64,000 nucleotides of DNA from an uncultured Clostridia bacterium (GCA_944362615.1 CALVTM010000004.1:44659-108658), one strand, 5' to 3'; shown: positions 40,742 through 51,050, counted from the stretch's first letter. The notes: generated by a model from the letters alone, not told the origin. A program made the numbers and translations.

Positions 40742-43600
40742 ATGCTCAAACTTATAAATATTGTTAAAGATTATGCCGCGGCAGGCAATACGGTGCACGC
40801 GCTGCGCGGAGTTTCCGTGAATTTCCGTGAGAGCGAGTTTGTTTCCATTCTCGGTCCGAGCGGCTGCGGAAAGACCACGCTTCTGAACATTATCGGCGGA
40901 CTGGACAAGTATACTTCCGGCGATCTTGTGATAAACGGAAAGAGTACCCGTTCATTTTCCGACCGCGACTGGGACGTATACCGCAATCACCGCATAGGGT
41001 TTGTGTTTCAGAGTTACAACCTGATTCCGCACCAGACGGTACTCGGCAACGTCGAGCTTGCGCTTACGATTGCAGGCGTCAGCAAAGCCGAACGCCGGCG
41101 CAGAGCGGCGGAAGCTCTGGAAAAAGTCGGACTGGGTGATCAGCTCGACAAGCGTCCGAACCAGCTTTCGGGCGGACAGTGCCAGCGCGTCGCGATAGCC
41201 CGCGCTCTCGTGAACGATCCGGAGATACTGCTTGCGGATGAACCGACAGGAGCACTCGATTCCGCGACAAGCGTGCAGATCATGGATCTTATGAAGCAGA
41301 TAGCCGGCGAGAGACTGGTCATTATGGTCACGCATAATCCCGAGCTTGCCGAAAAGTACTCGACGCGTATAATCAAACTGCGCGACGGTATGATAGTCAG
41401 CGATGCCCATCCTTACGGCGGAGAAAGCGCGGAAACGGGCGAAGCGCCGGGAGCGGAAGCGCATGCGCCGGCAGGCAGAGAGCGCGCGAAAATGGGACTG
41501 GGCGCGGCGTTCGCATTGTCCGGACGCAACCTTATTGCAAAGAAGGGCAGGACGATAATGGTGGGTATTGCCGGATCGATAGGCATAATCGGAATAGCGA
41601 TAGTGCTTGCGTTCTCGTCGGGTATCACGGGGTATATAAACAGCATGCAGAACGATATGCTGTCCGGGTATCCGCTTTATGTGTCTGAGAACACCCTCGA
41701 CTACGCGTCGCTGATGAGCCTTACTTCCACGCTTTTGCAGGACGAAGACAAATCATGGCATGAGGACGATAAGATATATATAAACAGCATGGTCAAGACG
41801 CTGACCGAGCTGGGCGGAGCGCAGATAACCAATAATATCACGCAGGAATACGTCGATTATATAAATGCGATGCCTCAGGATTATTACGAGGCGATTAGGT
41901 ATAATTACGGCATCAATTTCGCGCATAACATATACACCGACTACAGATACGACGAAGAAGGAACATCGGACAGTGAAGGAGCCACCGTGGAAAACTCACG
42001 CATTTCGATAACCGGAATACGTGCGATATACGCGGGCGTACTCAGCCATATAGAGGAGTACGCAGCTTACGGCAGTATGATAAGCAGCATAGGCACGTTC
42101 AGCGAGCTGCCGGACAGTGAGGATTATATACTTTCCCAGTACGATCTCGTTGCCGGAGAGTACCCCGCGCAGTCGGATAAGGATAAACTGGTATTAGTGC
42201 TCAATTCGGATGATGAAGTCACCGATCTTATGCTTGCGCAGTTCGGATACGTCACGTCGCGCGAGTTTGCCAACTACGCATTCAGCTGCACCGGGGATGA
42301 AGAAACGGGAGATTTCAACGAGTACTACGAACCGGAAAAACCGCATATGGATAAACCGTTCGACTATTCCGACTTTGTGGGCGAGGGCTCCAAAAAATTC
42401 TATTGGTATCCGAACAGCGTCGTCTACGAATGTACGCCGGGCGCGGGCGTTATGCCGGACAGCTATGAGTACCGCGCGTACGCCGATGAGTTCACGCCAG
42501 AGCAGCAGGACGAGGGCATGGAGCTGGAAGTCGCGTGCATACTCCGTCCGAAGAGCGACGTTATGTACGGTTCGCTGTCGTCCGGCATGTATTATACTAA
42601 AGCGCTGACGACTTATGTCCATGATCTGGAGACTGACGAGGAGACGATGTCCGAAGTCGTCAGAAACGCCGCGTCCATGACGGACGAGGACGGTTCGGAG
42701 CTTAAGGAATCGGAAAAGTATATCTCCAACGTAACGTACAGCTATTATTACTACTACGACGAAAAGGATGAAGAAACGGGCGAGATCATCCGCAACAGAA
42801 AGGAAAGCGTGACGGAAGGGTTCGGAAGTTACGGCAGTTCGTCCGCGGCAAGCTCCGGACTGGGAAGTATATCCTCCATGTACTCGAAAGAGGAGTTTGA
42901 GCAGATGCTCGATGATGCGCTTGCGTCCATTCCGAGTTACGAGGGCAAGTACAACGCGATAAAGAGTTTACTTGTCACCGCGATATACGGCACGTCGGAT
43001 AAGGTCGTGTATCTGAGCGAGCTGGGCGGTTGCAAACTGCCGTCAAGGATAACTTTCTATATCTCGGATTTTGCGGATAAGGACCTTGTCACCGCATATC
43101 TGGACGGGTGGAACGACAGCCGTGAGGAGCTGGATCAGATCCAGTATACCGATACCGTCGGCGTGATAATGGAAATGGTGGGAATGCTGATAACGATGAT
43201 AACAGTTGCGCTCATAGTGTTCACGTCCATATCCCTTGTTGTATCCACGGTCATGATAGGCATAATAACTTTTGTCAGTGTCGTGGAGCGCATAAAGGAA
43301 ATAGGCGTTATCCGCGCGATGGGCGGCAGAAAGCGCGACGTAAAGAATCTGTTTACTGCCGAAACGGTCATCATAGGTCTGCTTGCGGGCATAATAGGAA
43401 TAGTGGTGACGCTGCTGCTCAGTCTGATAGCCAACCTGATCATAGGATACTTCACGGGCATATACACGATTGCGGCGCTTCAGCCCTGGCAGGCGCTGAT
43501 AATGATAGCTCTTTCCGTCGTGCTTACGCTGATCTCCGGACTTATTCCCGCATCCAAAGCGGCTAAGCAGGATCCCGTTGTCGCGCTTCGTACGGAATAA
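40742..43600 (+). CDS. ABC transporter, ATP-binding and FtsX-type permease fusion (MacB-like)
   Basis: A 952-residue fusion. The ATPase (about 1-225) has Walker A GPSGCGKTT, signature LSGGQ and Walker B LLADEPTGALDS. A first membrane segment (about 265-290), a large outside domain (about 295-790, rich in Asp, Glu, Tyr and Ser) and three membrane segments with the FtsX core (VVERIKEIGVIRAMGGRKRD) follow. This is the MacB/LolCDE superfamily, which drives extrusion or mechanical work rather than import. The outside domain is unusually long and acidic. Start at 40742, with GAGGTGA upstream; a GTG nine bases earlier is an alternative. Cargo unknown. Confidence 0.9.
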   Translation: MLKLINIVKDYAAAGNTVHALRGVSVNFRESEFVSILGPSGCGKTTLLNIIGGLDKYTSGDLVINGKSTRSFSDRDWDVYRNHRIGFVFQSYNLIPHQTVLGNVELALTIAGVSKAERRRRAAEALEKVGLGDQLDKRPNQLSGGQCQRVAIARALVNDPEILLADEPTGALDSATSVQIMDLMKQIAGERLVIMVTHNPELAEKYSTRIIKLRDGMIVSDAHPYGGESAETGEAPGAEAHAPAGRERAKMGLGAAFALSGRNLIAKKGRTIMVGIAGSIGIIGIAIVLAFSSGITGYINSMQNDMLSGYPLYVSENTLDYASLMSLTSTLLQDEDKSWHEDDKIYINSMVKTLTELGGAQITNNITQEYVDYINAMPQDYYEAIRYNYGINFAHNIYTDYRYDEEGTSDSEGATVENSRISITGIRAIYAGVLSHIEEYAAYGSMISSIGTFSELPDSEDYILSQYDLVAGEYPAQSDKDKLVLVLNSDDEVTDLMLAQFGYVTSREFANYAFSCTGDEETGDFNEYYEPEKPHMDKPFDYSDFVGEGSKKFYWYPNSVVYECTPGAGVMPDSYEYRAYADEFTPEQQDEGMELEVACILRPKSDVMYGSLSSGMYYTKALTTYVHDLETDEETMSEVVRNAASMTDEDGSELKESEKYISNVTYSYYYYYDEKDEETGEIIRNRKESVTEGFGSYGSSSAASSGLGSISSMYSKEEFEQMLDDALASIPSYEGKYNAIKSLLVTAIYGTSDKVVYLSELGGCKLPSRITFYISDFADKDLVTAYLDGWNDSREELDQIQYTDTVGVIMEMVGMLITMITVALIVFTSISLVVSTVMIGIITFVSVVERIKEIGVIRAMGGRKRDVKNLFTAETVIIGLLAGIIGIVVTLLLSLIANLIIGYFTGIYTIAALQPWQALIMIALSVVLTLISGLIPASKAAKQDPVVALRTE

Positions 43601-43611
43601 CGGTCAAACGG

Positions 43612-43641
43612 TTGACAACCCCGGAATATTCGTGCTATAAT
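43612..43641 (+). promoter_or_regulatory. promoter before the Mn2+ riboswitch
   Basis: TTGACA (43612-43617), an 18-bp spacer and TATAAT (43636-43641). Confidence 0.8.
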
Positions 43642-43667
43642 ACACATAATCTTGAATATGACCTTAT

Positions 43668-43757
43668 GCGAGGGAGTAATTTGCGCGGAATGCCGCGTAA
43701 CAATTCCCAACAGCCGACGGGTTTCCGTCTGGGATTGTTTTCAATAATGAGACTCGC
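43668..43757 (+). promoter_or_regulatory. yybP-ykoY (Mn2+) riboswitch aptamer
   Basis: The ends carry the family's conserved sequences: GCGAGGGAGTAA at the 5' side and AATGAGACTCGC at the 3' side, which pair as helix P1 (GCGAG with CTCGC). In between are an arm CCGACGG/CCGTCTGG and internal loops. The 3' P1 strand is also the left arm of the following terminator, so ligand binding should prevent termination (ON switch). In the family the ligand is Mn2+ and the controlled genes are Mn2+ exporters. Confidence 0.85.
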
Positions 43758-43793
43758 GTACCGCATTTCTTGCGGTACGCGAGTTTGTTTTTT
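43753..43793 (+). terminator. riboswitch-controlled terminator
   Basis: A perfect 12-bp stem CTCGCGTACCGC/GCGGTACGCGAG (43753-43764 with 43772-43783), then TTTGTTTTTT. The first five bases also pair in P1 of the riboswitch. Confidence 0.9.
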
Positions 43794-43889
43794 AAGAAGA
43801 CACTGAGCGGCTGAACGGGCGGCATGTGAAAAAACCGGCAAAGGAGTGGCAGAGAGAATGGCAGAGAAAAGAGGCAAAGGAGAGATGAA

Positions 43890-46547
43890 ATGAAAGCGTA
43901 CTTGGAAAGCGCGGAAAGCGTAGTAAAACAGCTCGGTACGGACGCGCGCGCCGGTCTGTCCGAGAGTGAAGCCGCAACGCGTCTTGCCGCAAACGGCGAG
44001 AACAAACTGCGCGAGAAAAAGCGCACGCCGCTTGTCGTCAAGTTTTTCAGTCAGCTTGCCGACCCTATGATCATAATACTGATCGTAGCCGCCGTAATAA
44101 GTCTGGTGCTTGTCATCGTCAACTCGGCGGGCGGGGAGTTCGACGTAAGCGGACTTGCGGAAGTCGTGATCATCGTTGCCGTAGTGCTGCTGAATGCGAT
44201 ACTCGGCATGGTGCAGGAGGCAAAAGCGGAAAACGCGATAGACGCCCTGAAAGAAATGACCGCTTCCGAAAGCAAGGTCATACGCGGCGGCAGGCTTCTG
44301 TGCATAAAAAGCAGCGAGCTTGTAGTCGGAGATCTGATAGTGCTGGAAACGGGCGCGAACGTACCTGCGGATGCACGCATAACGATGAGCGCTTCTCTCA
44401 AGTGCGAGGAGTCCGCGCTTACCGGTGAAAGCGTACCGACGGAAAAACATACCGCCGCGCTCAAGGGTGAGAGCGTTCCTCTCGGCGATCGCTCCAATAT
44501 GGTATATTCCGGTTCTTCCGTTGTCTACGGCAGGGGCAGAGCGGTGGTGACCGCGACGGGCATGGATACGGAAATGGGCAAGATAGCCGGCGTGCTCGAG
44601 GACGCGCGAGACGAAAAGACCCCTCTTCAGAAAAAACTTGCCGGACTTTCCAGACTGCTTACCGTCGTCGTTATAGTAGTATGCGCGATTGTTTTTGCGG
44701 TCAATCTTGTGCGCGCGGACGTTATCACCGCCGCAGGAGTGCTCAGCAGTCTGGTGCTTGCTGTCAGCCTTGCCGTTGCGGCAATACCCGAGGGGCTTGC
44801 GACAGTCGTTACGATAGTGCTTTCAATGGGCGTGATGAAAATGTCCAGGCGCGGCGCCGTGCTGAGAAAGCTTACCGCCGTGGAAACTCTCGGCTGTGCG
44901 GAGATCATATGTTCGGATAAGACGGGTACGCTTACTCAGAACAGAATGACCGTCGTCGAGACGTTTGGCGGCAATGATGAGCTGCTTGCACGTGCGATGA
45001 GCCTCTGCTCGGATTCCAAGGTCACGGACGGCGAGGTCATAGGCGAACCGACGGAAAACGCGCTTGTATCGTATGCGCTCAGAAGCGGTTTCGATAAGAC
45101 CGCCGCCGAAAAGGAAAACCCGCGCATAGGCGAACTGCCGTTTGACAGCGTCCGTAAGATGATGACGGTATTCTTCCGCGAGGGCGAAGTCGTGCAGTAC
45201 ACCAAAGGCGCACCTGATGAAGTGGTAGCAAGGTGCACGCACATTCTGGACGGCGGAAAGGTCAGGGAGATGACGGCTGAGGACAGGGCGCGTATAAAAG
45301 CGGTCAACAAATCGTATGCAGACCGTGCGCTCAGAGTGCTTGCCGCAGCCGTCCGGCGCGGCGCCGAAGTGACCTCGAACGAAGCCGAAGCGGAGCGGGA
45401 TATGACGTTTATAGGCATGACGGGCATGATCGACCCTGTGCGCCCCGAAGTCAAAGAAGCAGTAAAGGAGTGCCGCAAGGCAGGCATACGCCCGATCATG
45501 ATAACCGGCGATCATATCGATACCGCCGTTGCGATAGCGCTTGAGCTCGGAATAATCAAAGACAGGAGCGAGGCGGTCACGGGAGCGGATCTGGATAAGA
45601 TCAGCGATGAGGAGTTCAGGGAAAAAGTTAAGGAGTATTCGGTTTACGCGCGCGTACAGCCGGAGCATAAGACGCGTATCGTAAATGCGTGGAAAGCTCT
45701 CGGAAAGGTCACGGCAATGACGGGCGACGGCGTGAACGACGCTCCGTCTCTCAAAGCCGCGGATATCGGCGTGGGTATGGGCATAACGGGTACGGATGTG
45801 ACAAAGAACGTCTCGGATATGATCCTCAGCGATGATAATTTCGCAACGATAGTCGTTGCTGTCGGCGAGGGCAGGCGCGTCTACGACAATATCCGTAAAG
45901 CGATACTATACCTGCTTTCCAGCAATCTTGCGGAGGTCATTGCGGTATTTGTAGCGTCGATGATGGGTTTCACGATACTCGGCGCGACGCATCTGTTATG
46001 GATAAACATGATAGGCGACACCTTCCCTGCGCTTGCAATGGGAGTGGAAAAGGCTGAAAAGGACGTTATGAACCGTCCGCCGCGTCCGTCCGGACAGGGA
46101 TTGTTTGCGGACGGACTGGGTGTGAACCTGCTCGTGCAGGGCGTCGTGATATCCGCGCTTACACTGCTTGCGTATTTTATAGGCAACCTCATGACTACCG
46201 GCGAACCTATAGTCTACAGCTCAAATAACGCAGGTATCACCGCAGCATTCTTTACCTTCTGCATGATCAAACTGTTCCATGCGTTCAACGTGCGTTCCGC
46301 GCGGCGTAGCGCTTTCGACTTCCGCGAGCCGAATAAAATGCTGATTATAGCAACGATAGCGTCTATGATCCTGACGACGGCTATAATTTACGTTCCGGGC
46401 ATTAATTACGCGTTCGGATTCGAGCCGATCAGCGTCGGACTTTATTTCGTATGCATAGGACTGGGTTTTGCGATAATACCTTTTGTCGAACTGACGAAGC
46501 TGATCGCATACCTTGCCGGCAGAAAATATAAAAAGCAGATAGCTTAA
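43890..46547 (+). CDS. cation-transporting P-type ATPase (P2A-like, likely Mn2+/Ca2+ export)
   Basis: An 885-residue ion pump with cation-ATPase N-terminal domain, actuator motif LTGESVPTEK, M4 motif AAIPEGLATVV, phosphorylation site DKTGTLTQN, and hinge MTGDGVNDAPSLK; about ten membrane segments. PEGL in M4 is the Ca2+/Mn2+-ATPase type. An Mn2+-sensing yybP-ykoY riboswitch lies directly upstream, as in Mn2+-exporting ATPases of this group, so Mn2+ export is the best guess; Ca2+ is possible. The ribosome binding site is AAAGGAGAG. A paralogue is encoded at 48582-51017 without a riboswitch. Confidence 0.93.
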   Translation: MKAYLESAESVVKQLGTDARAGLSESEAATRLAANGENKLREKKRTPLVVKFFSQLADPMIIILIVAAVISLVLVIVNSAGGEFDVSGLAEVVIIVAVVLLNAILGMVQEAKAENAIDALKEMTASESKVIRGGRLLCIKSSELVVGDLIVLETGANVPADARITMSASLKCEESALTGESVPTEKHTAALKGESVPLGDRSNMVYSGSSVVYGRGRAVVTATGMDTEMGKIAGVLEDARDEKTPLQKKLAGLSRLLTVVVIVVCAIVFAVNLVRADVITAAGVLSSLVLAVSLAVAAIPEGLATVVTIVLSMGVMKMSRRGAVLRKLTAVETLGCAEIICSDKTGTLTQNRMTVVETFGGNDELLARAMSLCSDSKVTDGEVIGEPTENALVSYALRSGFDKTAAEKENPRIGELPFDSVRKMMTVFFREGEVVQYTKGAPDEVVARCTHILDGGKVREMTAEDRARIKAVNKSYADRALRVLAAAVRRGAEVTSNEAEAERDMTFIGMTGMIDPVRPEVKEAVKECRKAGIRPIMITGDHIDTAVAIALELGIIKDRSEAVTGADLDKISDEEFREKVKEYSVYARVQPEHKTRIVNAWKALGKVTAMTGDGVNDAPSLKAADIGVGMGITGTDVTKNVSDMILSDDNFATIVVAVGEGRRVYDNIRKAILYLLSSNLAEVIAVFVASMMGFTILGATHLLWINMIGDTFPALAMGVEKAEKDVMNRPPRPSGQGLFADGLGVNLLVQGVVISALTLLAYFIGNLMTTGEPIVYSSNNAGITAAFFTFCMIKLFHAFNVRSARRSAFDFREPNKMLIIATIASMILTTAIIYVPGINYAFGFEPISVGLYFVCIGLGFAIIPFVELTKLIAYLAGRKYKKQIA

Positions 46548-46664
46548 ACAGTTTATGCCGCAGTGCGCATACTTTGCGCAGGCGGCTCGGCAGGAAGCAC
46601 GCGCGCTTTTGACGCAGTGTATTGCGGTTTGTTGCGTGCTCCCGGTGTAAAGCGGATAAGCTCG

Positions 46665-46702
46665 GCAGGAGCCCCGTAGCGGTTCAGCTGCGGGGCTCCT
46701 GC
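46665..46702 (+). terminator. hairpin terminator after the P-type ATPase gene
   Basis: A perfect 12-bp stem GCAGGAGCCCCG/CGGGGCTCCTGC (46665-46676 with 46691-46702). The T-tract is poor (AATACCGTTTT), so termination strength is uncertain. Confidence 0.6.
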
Positions 46703-46793
46703 AATACCGTTTTCCGGTGGCGGCGCGCCTGCTGAAACGCCGTCCGGCGGAAAAAACAGATGAGATCCGGGCGGATACCGGCATATAAAATTC

Positions 46794-46822
46794 TTGCGGA
46801 AAAGCAGAATATGTGCTAAAAT
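46794..46822 (+). promoter_or_regulatory. promoter of the antiporter gene
   Basis: TTGCGG (46794-46799), a 17-bp spacer and TAAAAT (46817-46822), 39 bases before the start codon. Confidence 0.65.
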
Positions 46823-46861
46823 ATCATCATAGTAGATAAACGGGATCAGGAGGCGGAAGCC

Positions 46862-48541
46862 GTGTATATTTTTATACTTTTGCTGGTCGGTATAGTCGTA
46901 CTTCTATGCGTGTTTGTAGGCAGGCTGTCCGAAAAACTGAAAATACCCTCCCTTGTGCTTTTTATAGGCATAGGTCTGCTGTTCGGCGAGGACGGCATCG
47001 GCGGTATAGTTTTCGATGATTACGGTTTTGTCGAAACGGCTTGTTCGATATGCCTTATTTTCGTTATCTTTTACGGCGGTTTCGGCACTAACTTCAAAAT
47101 GGCGCGTCCTGTTCTCGGTCAGGCGGCGGTGCTGTCGTTCGCAGGTACCGCGCTTACTGCCGGTCTGCTCGGAGCGGCTGTCTACCTTCTGATAAACACC
47201 GTATTCGGCGTTTCGATCGGTTGGCTGGAAAGTATGCTTATAGGCTCGGTGATCGCGTCGACGGATGCGGCGTCGGTGTTCAATATACTGCGCAGCCGGC
47301 GGCTGAACCTGAAATACAATACCGCATCCCTGCTGGAAATGGAATCCGGCTCGAACGACCCTATGTCGTATATGCTGACGATGCTGTTCGTTTCCCTTCT
47401 TTCCGTTCAGGGATACGGAGCAGGAGAGGCTGTTTCTCTGCTCGTCTGCCAGATATGTTTCGGCGCGGCAGTAGGCGTCGCTTTCGGTTTCGCCGCGATA
47501 TTCGTGCTCAAAAAACTGCCGATGAGCGTCGGGCAGGGCGGAACGATATTCCTGCTTGCAGTCGCGCTTTTGGCGTACGTTCTTCCGCAGATACCGTCTC
47601 TTGCGTCAGGGATAGCGGCGATAAACGGCAACGGATACCTTGCAGTATACATTGCCGGGATCATGATAGGAAATTCGGGCATAAGCAAGAAACGTGAGAT
47701 TTCCAAGTTCTGCGACAATCTGACAAGCATTGCGCAAATGATGATATTCTTTCTGCTCGGTCTGCTTGCGACGCCGTCGCAGCTGCCGTCCGTCATACTT
47801 CCGGCGCTTCTGATCTTTGCGGTGCTCACCGTGATAGTGCGCCCGATTGTAGTTACCGGTCTGCTTCTTCCGTTCCGGGTGAACTTCGGGAAAATACTCG
47901 TTGTCAGCTGGGCGGGACTGCGCGGAGTCGCTTCCGTAGTTTTTGCAATAGTTGCGACGGGCGCGCTGGACGCGGACGCACTCCCTTATAATCTGTTCAA
48001 TCTGGTATTCTGTATAGTGCTTATGTCCGTTATCGTGCAGGGAACGCTCCTTCCGGTGGTTTCACGCCGCGCCGGAATGATAGATACCGAGGGTACCGTC
48101 ATGCGCACGTTCAACGATTATGAAGAGCAGGAGGATATCGGCTTTATACGCATAGAGGTGGGCGAGGATCATCCGTGGTATAATAAAATGCTGCGTGAAA
48201 CGGTCATGCCGAAAGAATTTCTGATACTTCTCGTGCTGAGAAATAACGAGGCGATCGTACCGTCCGGCGATACGCGCATACAGCGCGGAGACGTGCTTGT
48301 CGCCGCCGCCCCCGAGTTCAAGGGTAAGGATGAATTCGGCATGTATGAAGAGCATATCGGCAAGAAACATAAATGGAAGGGAAAACACCTTTACGAACTG
48401 GATCTGCCCTCCGGCACTCTCGTGGCAATGATACGCAGGAACGGTACCGCGCTTGTTCCGCGCGGCAGTACACTGGTGGAAGAGGAGGACACTCTTGCGA
48501 TACTGCGCATAAAGGACGTTGCCAAAGAAGAAAAAACTTAA
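46862..48541 (+). CDS. CPA-type cation/proton antiporter with TrkA-C domain
   Basis: A 559-residue protein: a CPA1 membrane domain of about 12 segments (1-410) with the ion-binding pair in EMESGSNDPMSYMLT and STDAASVFNILR, then a soluble TrkA-C domain (about 425-550). This layout is that of NhaP2/CvrA K+/H+ antiporters. The start is GTG with CAGGAGGCGG upstream. It probably exports K+ or Na+ in exchange for protons and is gated by a nucleotide via the C-domain. It converges on the second P-type ATPase gene. Confidence 0.9.
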   Translation: MYIFILLLVGIVVLLCVFVGRLSEKLKIPSLVLFIGIGLLFGEDGIGGIVFDDYGFVETACSICLIFVIFYGGFGTNFKMARPVLGQAAVLSFAGTALTAGLLGAAVYLLINTVFGVSIGWLESMLIGSVIASTDAASVFNILRSRRLNLKYNTASLLEMESGSNDPMSYMLTMLFVSLLSVQGYGAGEAVSLLVCQICFGAAVGVAFGFAAIFVLKKLPMSVGQGGTIFLLAVALLAYVLPQIPSLASGIAAINGNGYLAVYIAGIMIGNSGISKKREISKFCDNLTSIAQMMIFFLLGLLATPSQLPSVILPALLIFAVLTVIVRPIVVTGLLLPFRVNFGKILVVSWAGLRGVASVVFAIVATGALDADALPYNLFNLVFCIVLMSVIVQGTLLPVVSRRAGMIDTEGTVMRTFNDYEEQEDIGFIRIEVGEDHPWYNKMLRETVMPKEFLILLVLRNNEAIVPSGDTRIQRGDVLVAAAPEFKGKDEFGMYEEHIGKKHKWKGKHLYELDLPSGTLVAMIRRNGTALVPRGSTLVEEEDTLAILRIKDVAKEEKT

Positions 48542-48565
48542 AAATAACCGCGCAAGCGGCTGAAA

Positions 48566-48599
48566 AGAGAGGGAAATTCCGTCAGGAATTTCCCTCTCT
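48566..48599. terminator. bidirectional terminator between convergent genes
   Basis: A perfect 15-bp stem (48566-48580 with 48585-48599) with the loop GTCA. The stop codon of the minus-strand ATPase (48582-48584) lies in the loop, so its last codons are part of the hairpin. Confidence 0.9.
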
Positions 48600-51017
48600 T
48601 CCCGGTTTGCGGCAAAGACCGGCGTAACGGAAGATTTTAACGCATTCATTGATAACTACCGGTATCACCGCAAGTGCGAGACAGAACAGCGTATTTGAAA
48701 GCGTAGGTACTTTCATTGCGAACGCCGATGCGACAGGCGGTACGAATACCGCGAGCGATATAAGCGCAAGTCCGACGACTGTAGCTATATTGAGCAGTTT
48801 GTTATGCGACTTTATCATAACGAGCGGTTTATCCGAGCGCAGGTCGTAAGCGTGGAGCACCTGAGATACGCCGAGAGTCAGAAAGCATGCGGTGCGGGCG
48901 GCGGCGTAATCGTTCGTCATACCGAGCGTGACGTAGAAAGCAATAAGGCAGAGCGCGCCGAACAGTATCCCGTGCGCGGTAAGCCGCATTATCATGCCTT
49001 TCGTGAATATGCCTTCTCCGCGGCCGAGCGGTTTTCTGGTCATGACGTCGGGCGGCGTTCTTTCCGCTCCGAGTGCTATGGCGGGAAATGCGTCCGAAAC
49101 GAGATTTATCCAAAGCAGCTGCATGGAAAGCAGCGGCGAATCGAAAGTAAGACACATTGCAAGCACGACGGCAACGACTTCGCCTATGTTCGTTCCGAGC
49201 AGGAACGCGACGGCTTTGCGGATATTCCCGAACACGCCGCGTCCCGTTTCCACGGCGTCCACAATGGTGGAGAAGTTATCGTCCGTAAGCACTATGTCCG
49301 CTTCCGCTTTTGCAACGTCCGTGCCGCTTCCCATCGCACAGCCGATATCCGCGGTGCGCAGAGCGGGCGCGTCGTTTACGCCGTCTCCGGTCACGCCGAC
49401 GACTTCGCCCATGCTCTGGAGCAGCTGCACTATCCTCAGCTTATCCGACGGAGTCACGCGCGCAAACACGCACACGCTTTTCAGTTTATGACGCAGCTGG
49501 TCATCGCTCATGCGTTCGATACATCTGCCCGTCAGCACTTCGCGCGCGTCTATCCCGATAGCCTCCGCCGCCACCCGCGCCGCACCTGCTCCGTCTCCGG
49601 TCAGCATTATAGGGCGTATGCCCGCGCTCATACACTTGCCGACGGCTGCCGCGGCTTCCTCACGCGGCGGATCGGATAATCCTATAAGTCCGGAGAAGAT
49701 CTGCTCTCCGCAGCCGAGATCGGCGGGCGAGCGAAGTCTGCGGTAAGCGACGGCGAGTACGCGCAGTCCGCGCGCTTCCATCTGTTCGGCGGCTTTGGAG
49801 GCGGCAGGGTAAACGCTTTCCGCCGCTCCTTTCGTAATCTCGAGCAGATCGCCGCCGTACCTGACAACGACGCTCATCCGCCGGACGGTATTGTCAAAAG
49901 GGGTGATGGACAGCCGGAGCGCGTCCGGACGCGGATGACATTCGAGGAGCGCGGCGTCCGTGGGATCGGACGCGTTGTCCGTACAAAGAGATGCAAGCTC
50001 AAGCGTGCGCTCATCCGTGTATTCGGTCACGCGCATACGTCCGGTAGTCAGTGTACCCGTTTTGTCCGTGCAGATCACGGACACGCTTCCGAGCGTTTCC
50101 ACCGCCGGCAGTTTCCGCACGACGGCTTTTCTGGAAACGAGCTTGCGCATGCCTGCGCTGAGGACCATAGTGACCGTAGTCGGCAGACCTTCGGGCAGAG
50201 CGGATACGGCAAGTGCAACCGCGGTAGTGAGCAGCGTCATGGCGGACAGCTCACGGTTGCCGAGCACATATATCCCGGCGAGTCCGAGAGCGAATACGAC
50301 AAAACATATGATTAGGGATAACACGCCGAGCTGTTCGCTCAGTTTTTTCAGCTTAGTCTGGAGCGGAGTAGGGCGTTCGCTTGCCGAGTCGAGAAGCGCG
50401 GCTATCCTGCCCATTTCCGTACTCATTCCCGTTTTGTCAACGACTGCGGTGCCGCTTCCGGTAAGCACTCTGCTTCCCGAATATATCTCATTCGTTTCCG
50501 ATTTGGTAACGGGTGCGCTTTCGCCGGTCAGCATGCTTTCCTCACAGCTGAGCGAGTGCGCGTCCGTAAGTATGCAGTCCGCCGGTACGACGTCCCCGGC
50601 ATGCAGCATCACGACGTCGCCGGGAACGAGCAGCCGCGAGTCCATGGTACGCTCTTCACCTGCGCGCCGCACCTTGCACATAGTTGCGCCCAGCTCCTCG
50701 AGAGCGTCCAGTGAGCGCTGGGCGCTTCGCTCCTGAAGCGCGGAAAGAAGTGCGTTCATCATTACAATGCCGAAGATAAGCAGAGGCTCAAACAGCGCCT
50801 CCGCCGTAAAGTCGGCTATGGCGAGAGCGAGTCCGACCGCGCTTGCTCCGAGCAGTATAATGAGCATGGGGTCTTTCAGCTGCCGTGCAAAGCGCAGCGC
50901 AAGAGAGGGCGGTTTCTTTTTGGCGAGCACGTTGTCGCCGTACAGCCCCCGCCTGCGCTCAGCCTCCTCGTCATCCAGTCCGTTCGGGCAAGTCCCGTAT
51001 TTCTCACAGATATTCAC
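48582..51017 (-). CDS. cation-transporting P-type ATPase (Ca2+-type)
   Basis: An 811-residue P2-type pump with actuator motif LTGESAPVTK, M4 motif SALPEGLPTTVT, phosphorylation site DKTGTLTTG and hinge VTGDGVNDAPALR, plus about ten membrane segments. It is shorter than the ATPase at 43890-46547, mainly in the nucleotide-binding domain. No riboswitch lies upstream, so the two pumps are likely regulated differently: this one may deal with Ca2+. No good ribosome binding site is seen before the start, and only one short intergenic stretch separates it from the small membrane protein gene upstream, with a terminator in between. Confidence 0.92.
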   Translation of the reverse strand: MNICEKYGTCPNGLDDEEAERRRGLYGDNVLAKKKPPSLALRFARQLKDPMLIILLGASAVGLALAIADFTAEALFEPLLIFGIVMMNALLSALQERSAQRSLDALEELGATMCKVRRAGEERTMDSRLLVPGDVVMLHAGDVVPADCILTDAHSLSCEESMLTGESAPVTKSETNEIYSGSRVLTGSGTAVVDKTGMSTEMGRIAALLDSASERPTPLQTKLKKLSEQLGVLSLIICFVVFALGLAGIYVLGNRELSAMTLLTTAVALAVSALPEGLPTTVTMVLSAGMRKLVSRKAVVRKLPAVETLGSVSVICTDKTGTLTTGRMRVTEYTDERTLELASLCTDNASDPTDAALLECHPRPDALRLSITPFDNTVRRMSVVVRYGGDLLEITKGAAESVYPAASKAAEQMEARGLRVLAVAYRRLRSPADLGCGEQIFSGLIGLSDPPREEAAAAVGKCMSAGIRPIMLTGDGAGAARVAAEAIGIDAREVLTGRCIERMSDDQLRHKLKSVCVFARVTPSDKLRIVQLLQSMGEVVGVTGDGVNDAPALRTADIGCAMGSGTDVAKAEADIVLTDDNFSTIVDAVETGRGVFGNIRKAVAFLLGTNIGEVVAVVLAMCLTFDSPLLSMQLLWINLVSDAFPAIALGAERTPPDVMTRKPLGRGEGIFTKGMIMRLTAHGILFGALCLIAFYVTLGMTNDYAAARTACFLTLGVSQVLHAYDLRSDKPLVMIKSHNKLLNIATVVGLALISLAVFVPPVASAFAMKVPTLSNTLFCLALAVIPVVINECVKIFRYAGLCRKPGREGNS

Positions 51018-51050
51018 GTTTGATATTATGCGGAAAAACCGGCGGTTATG

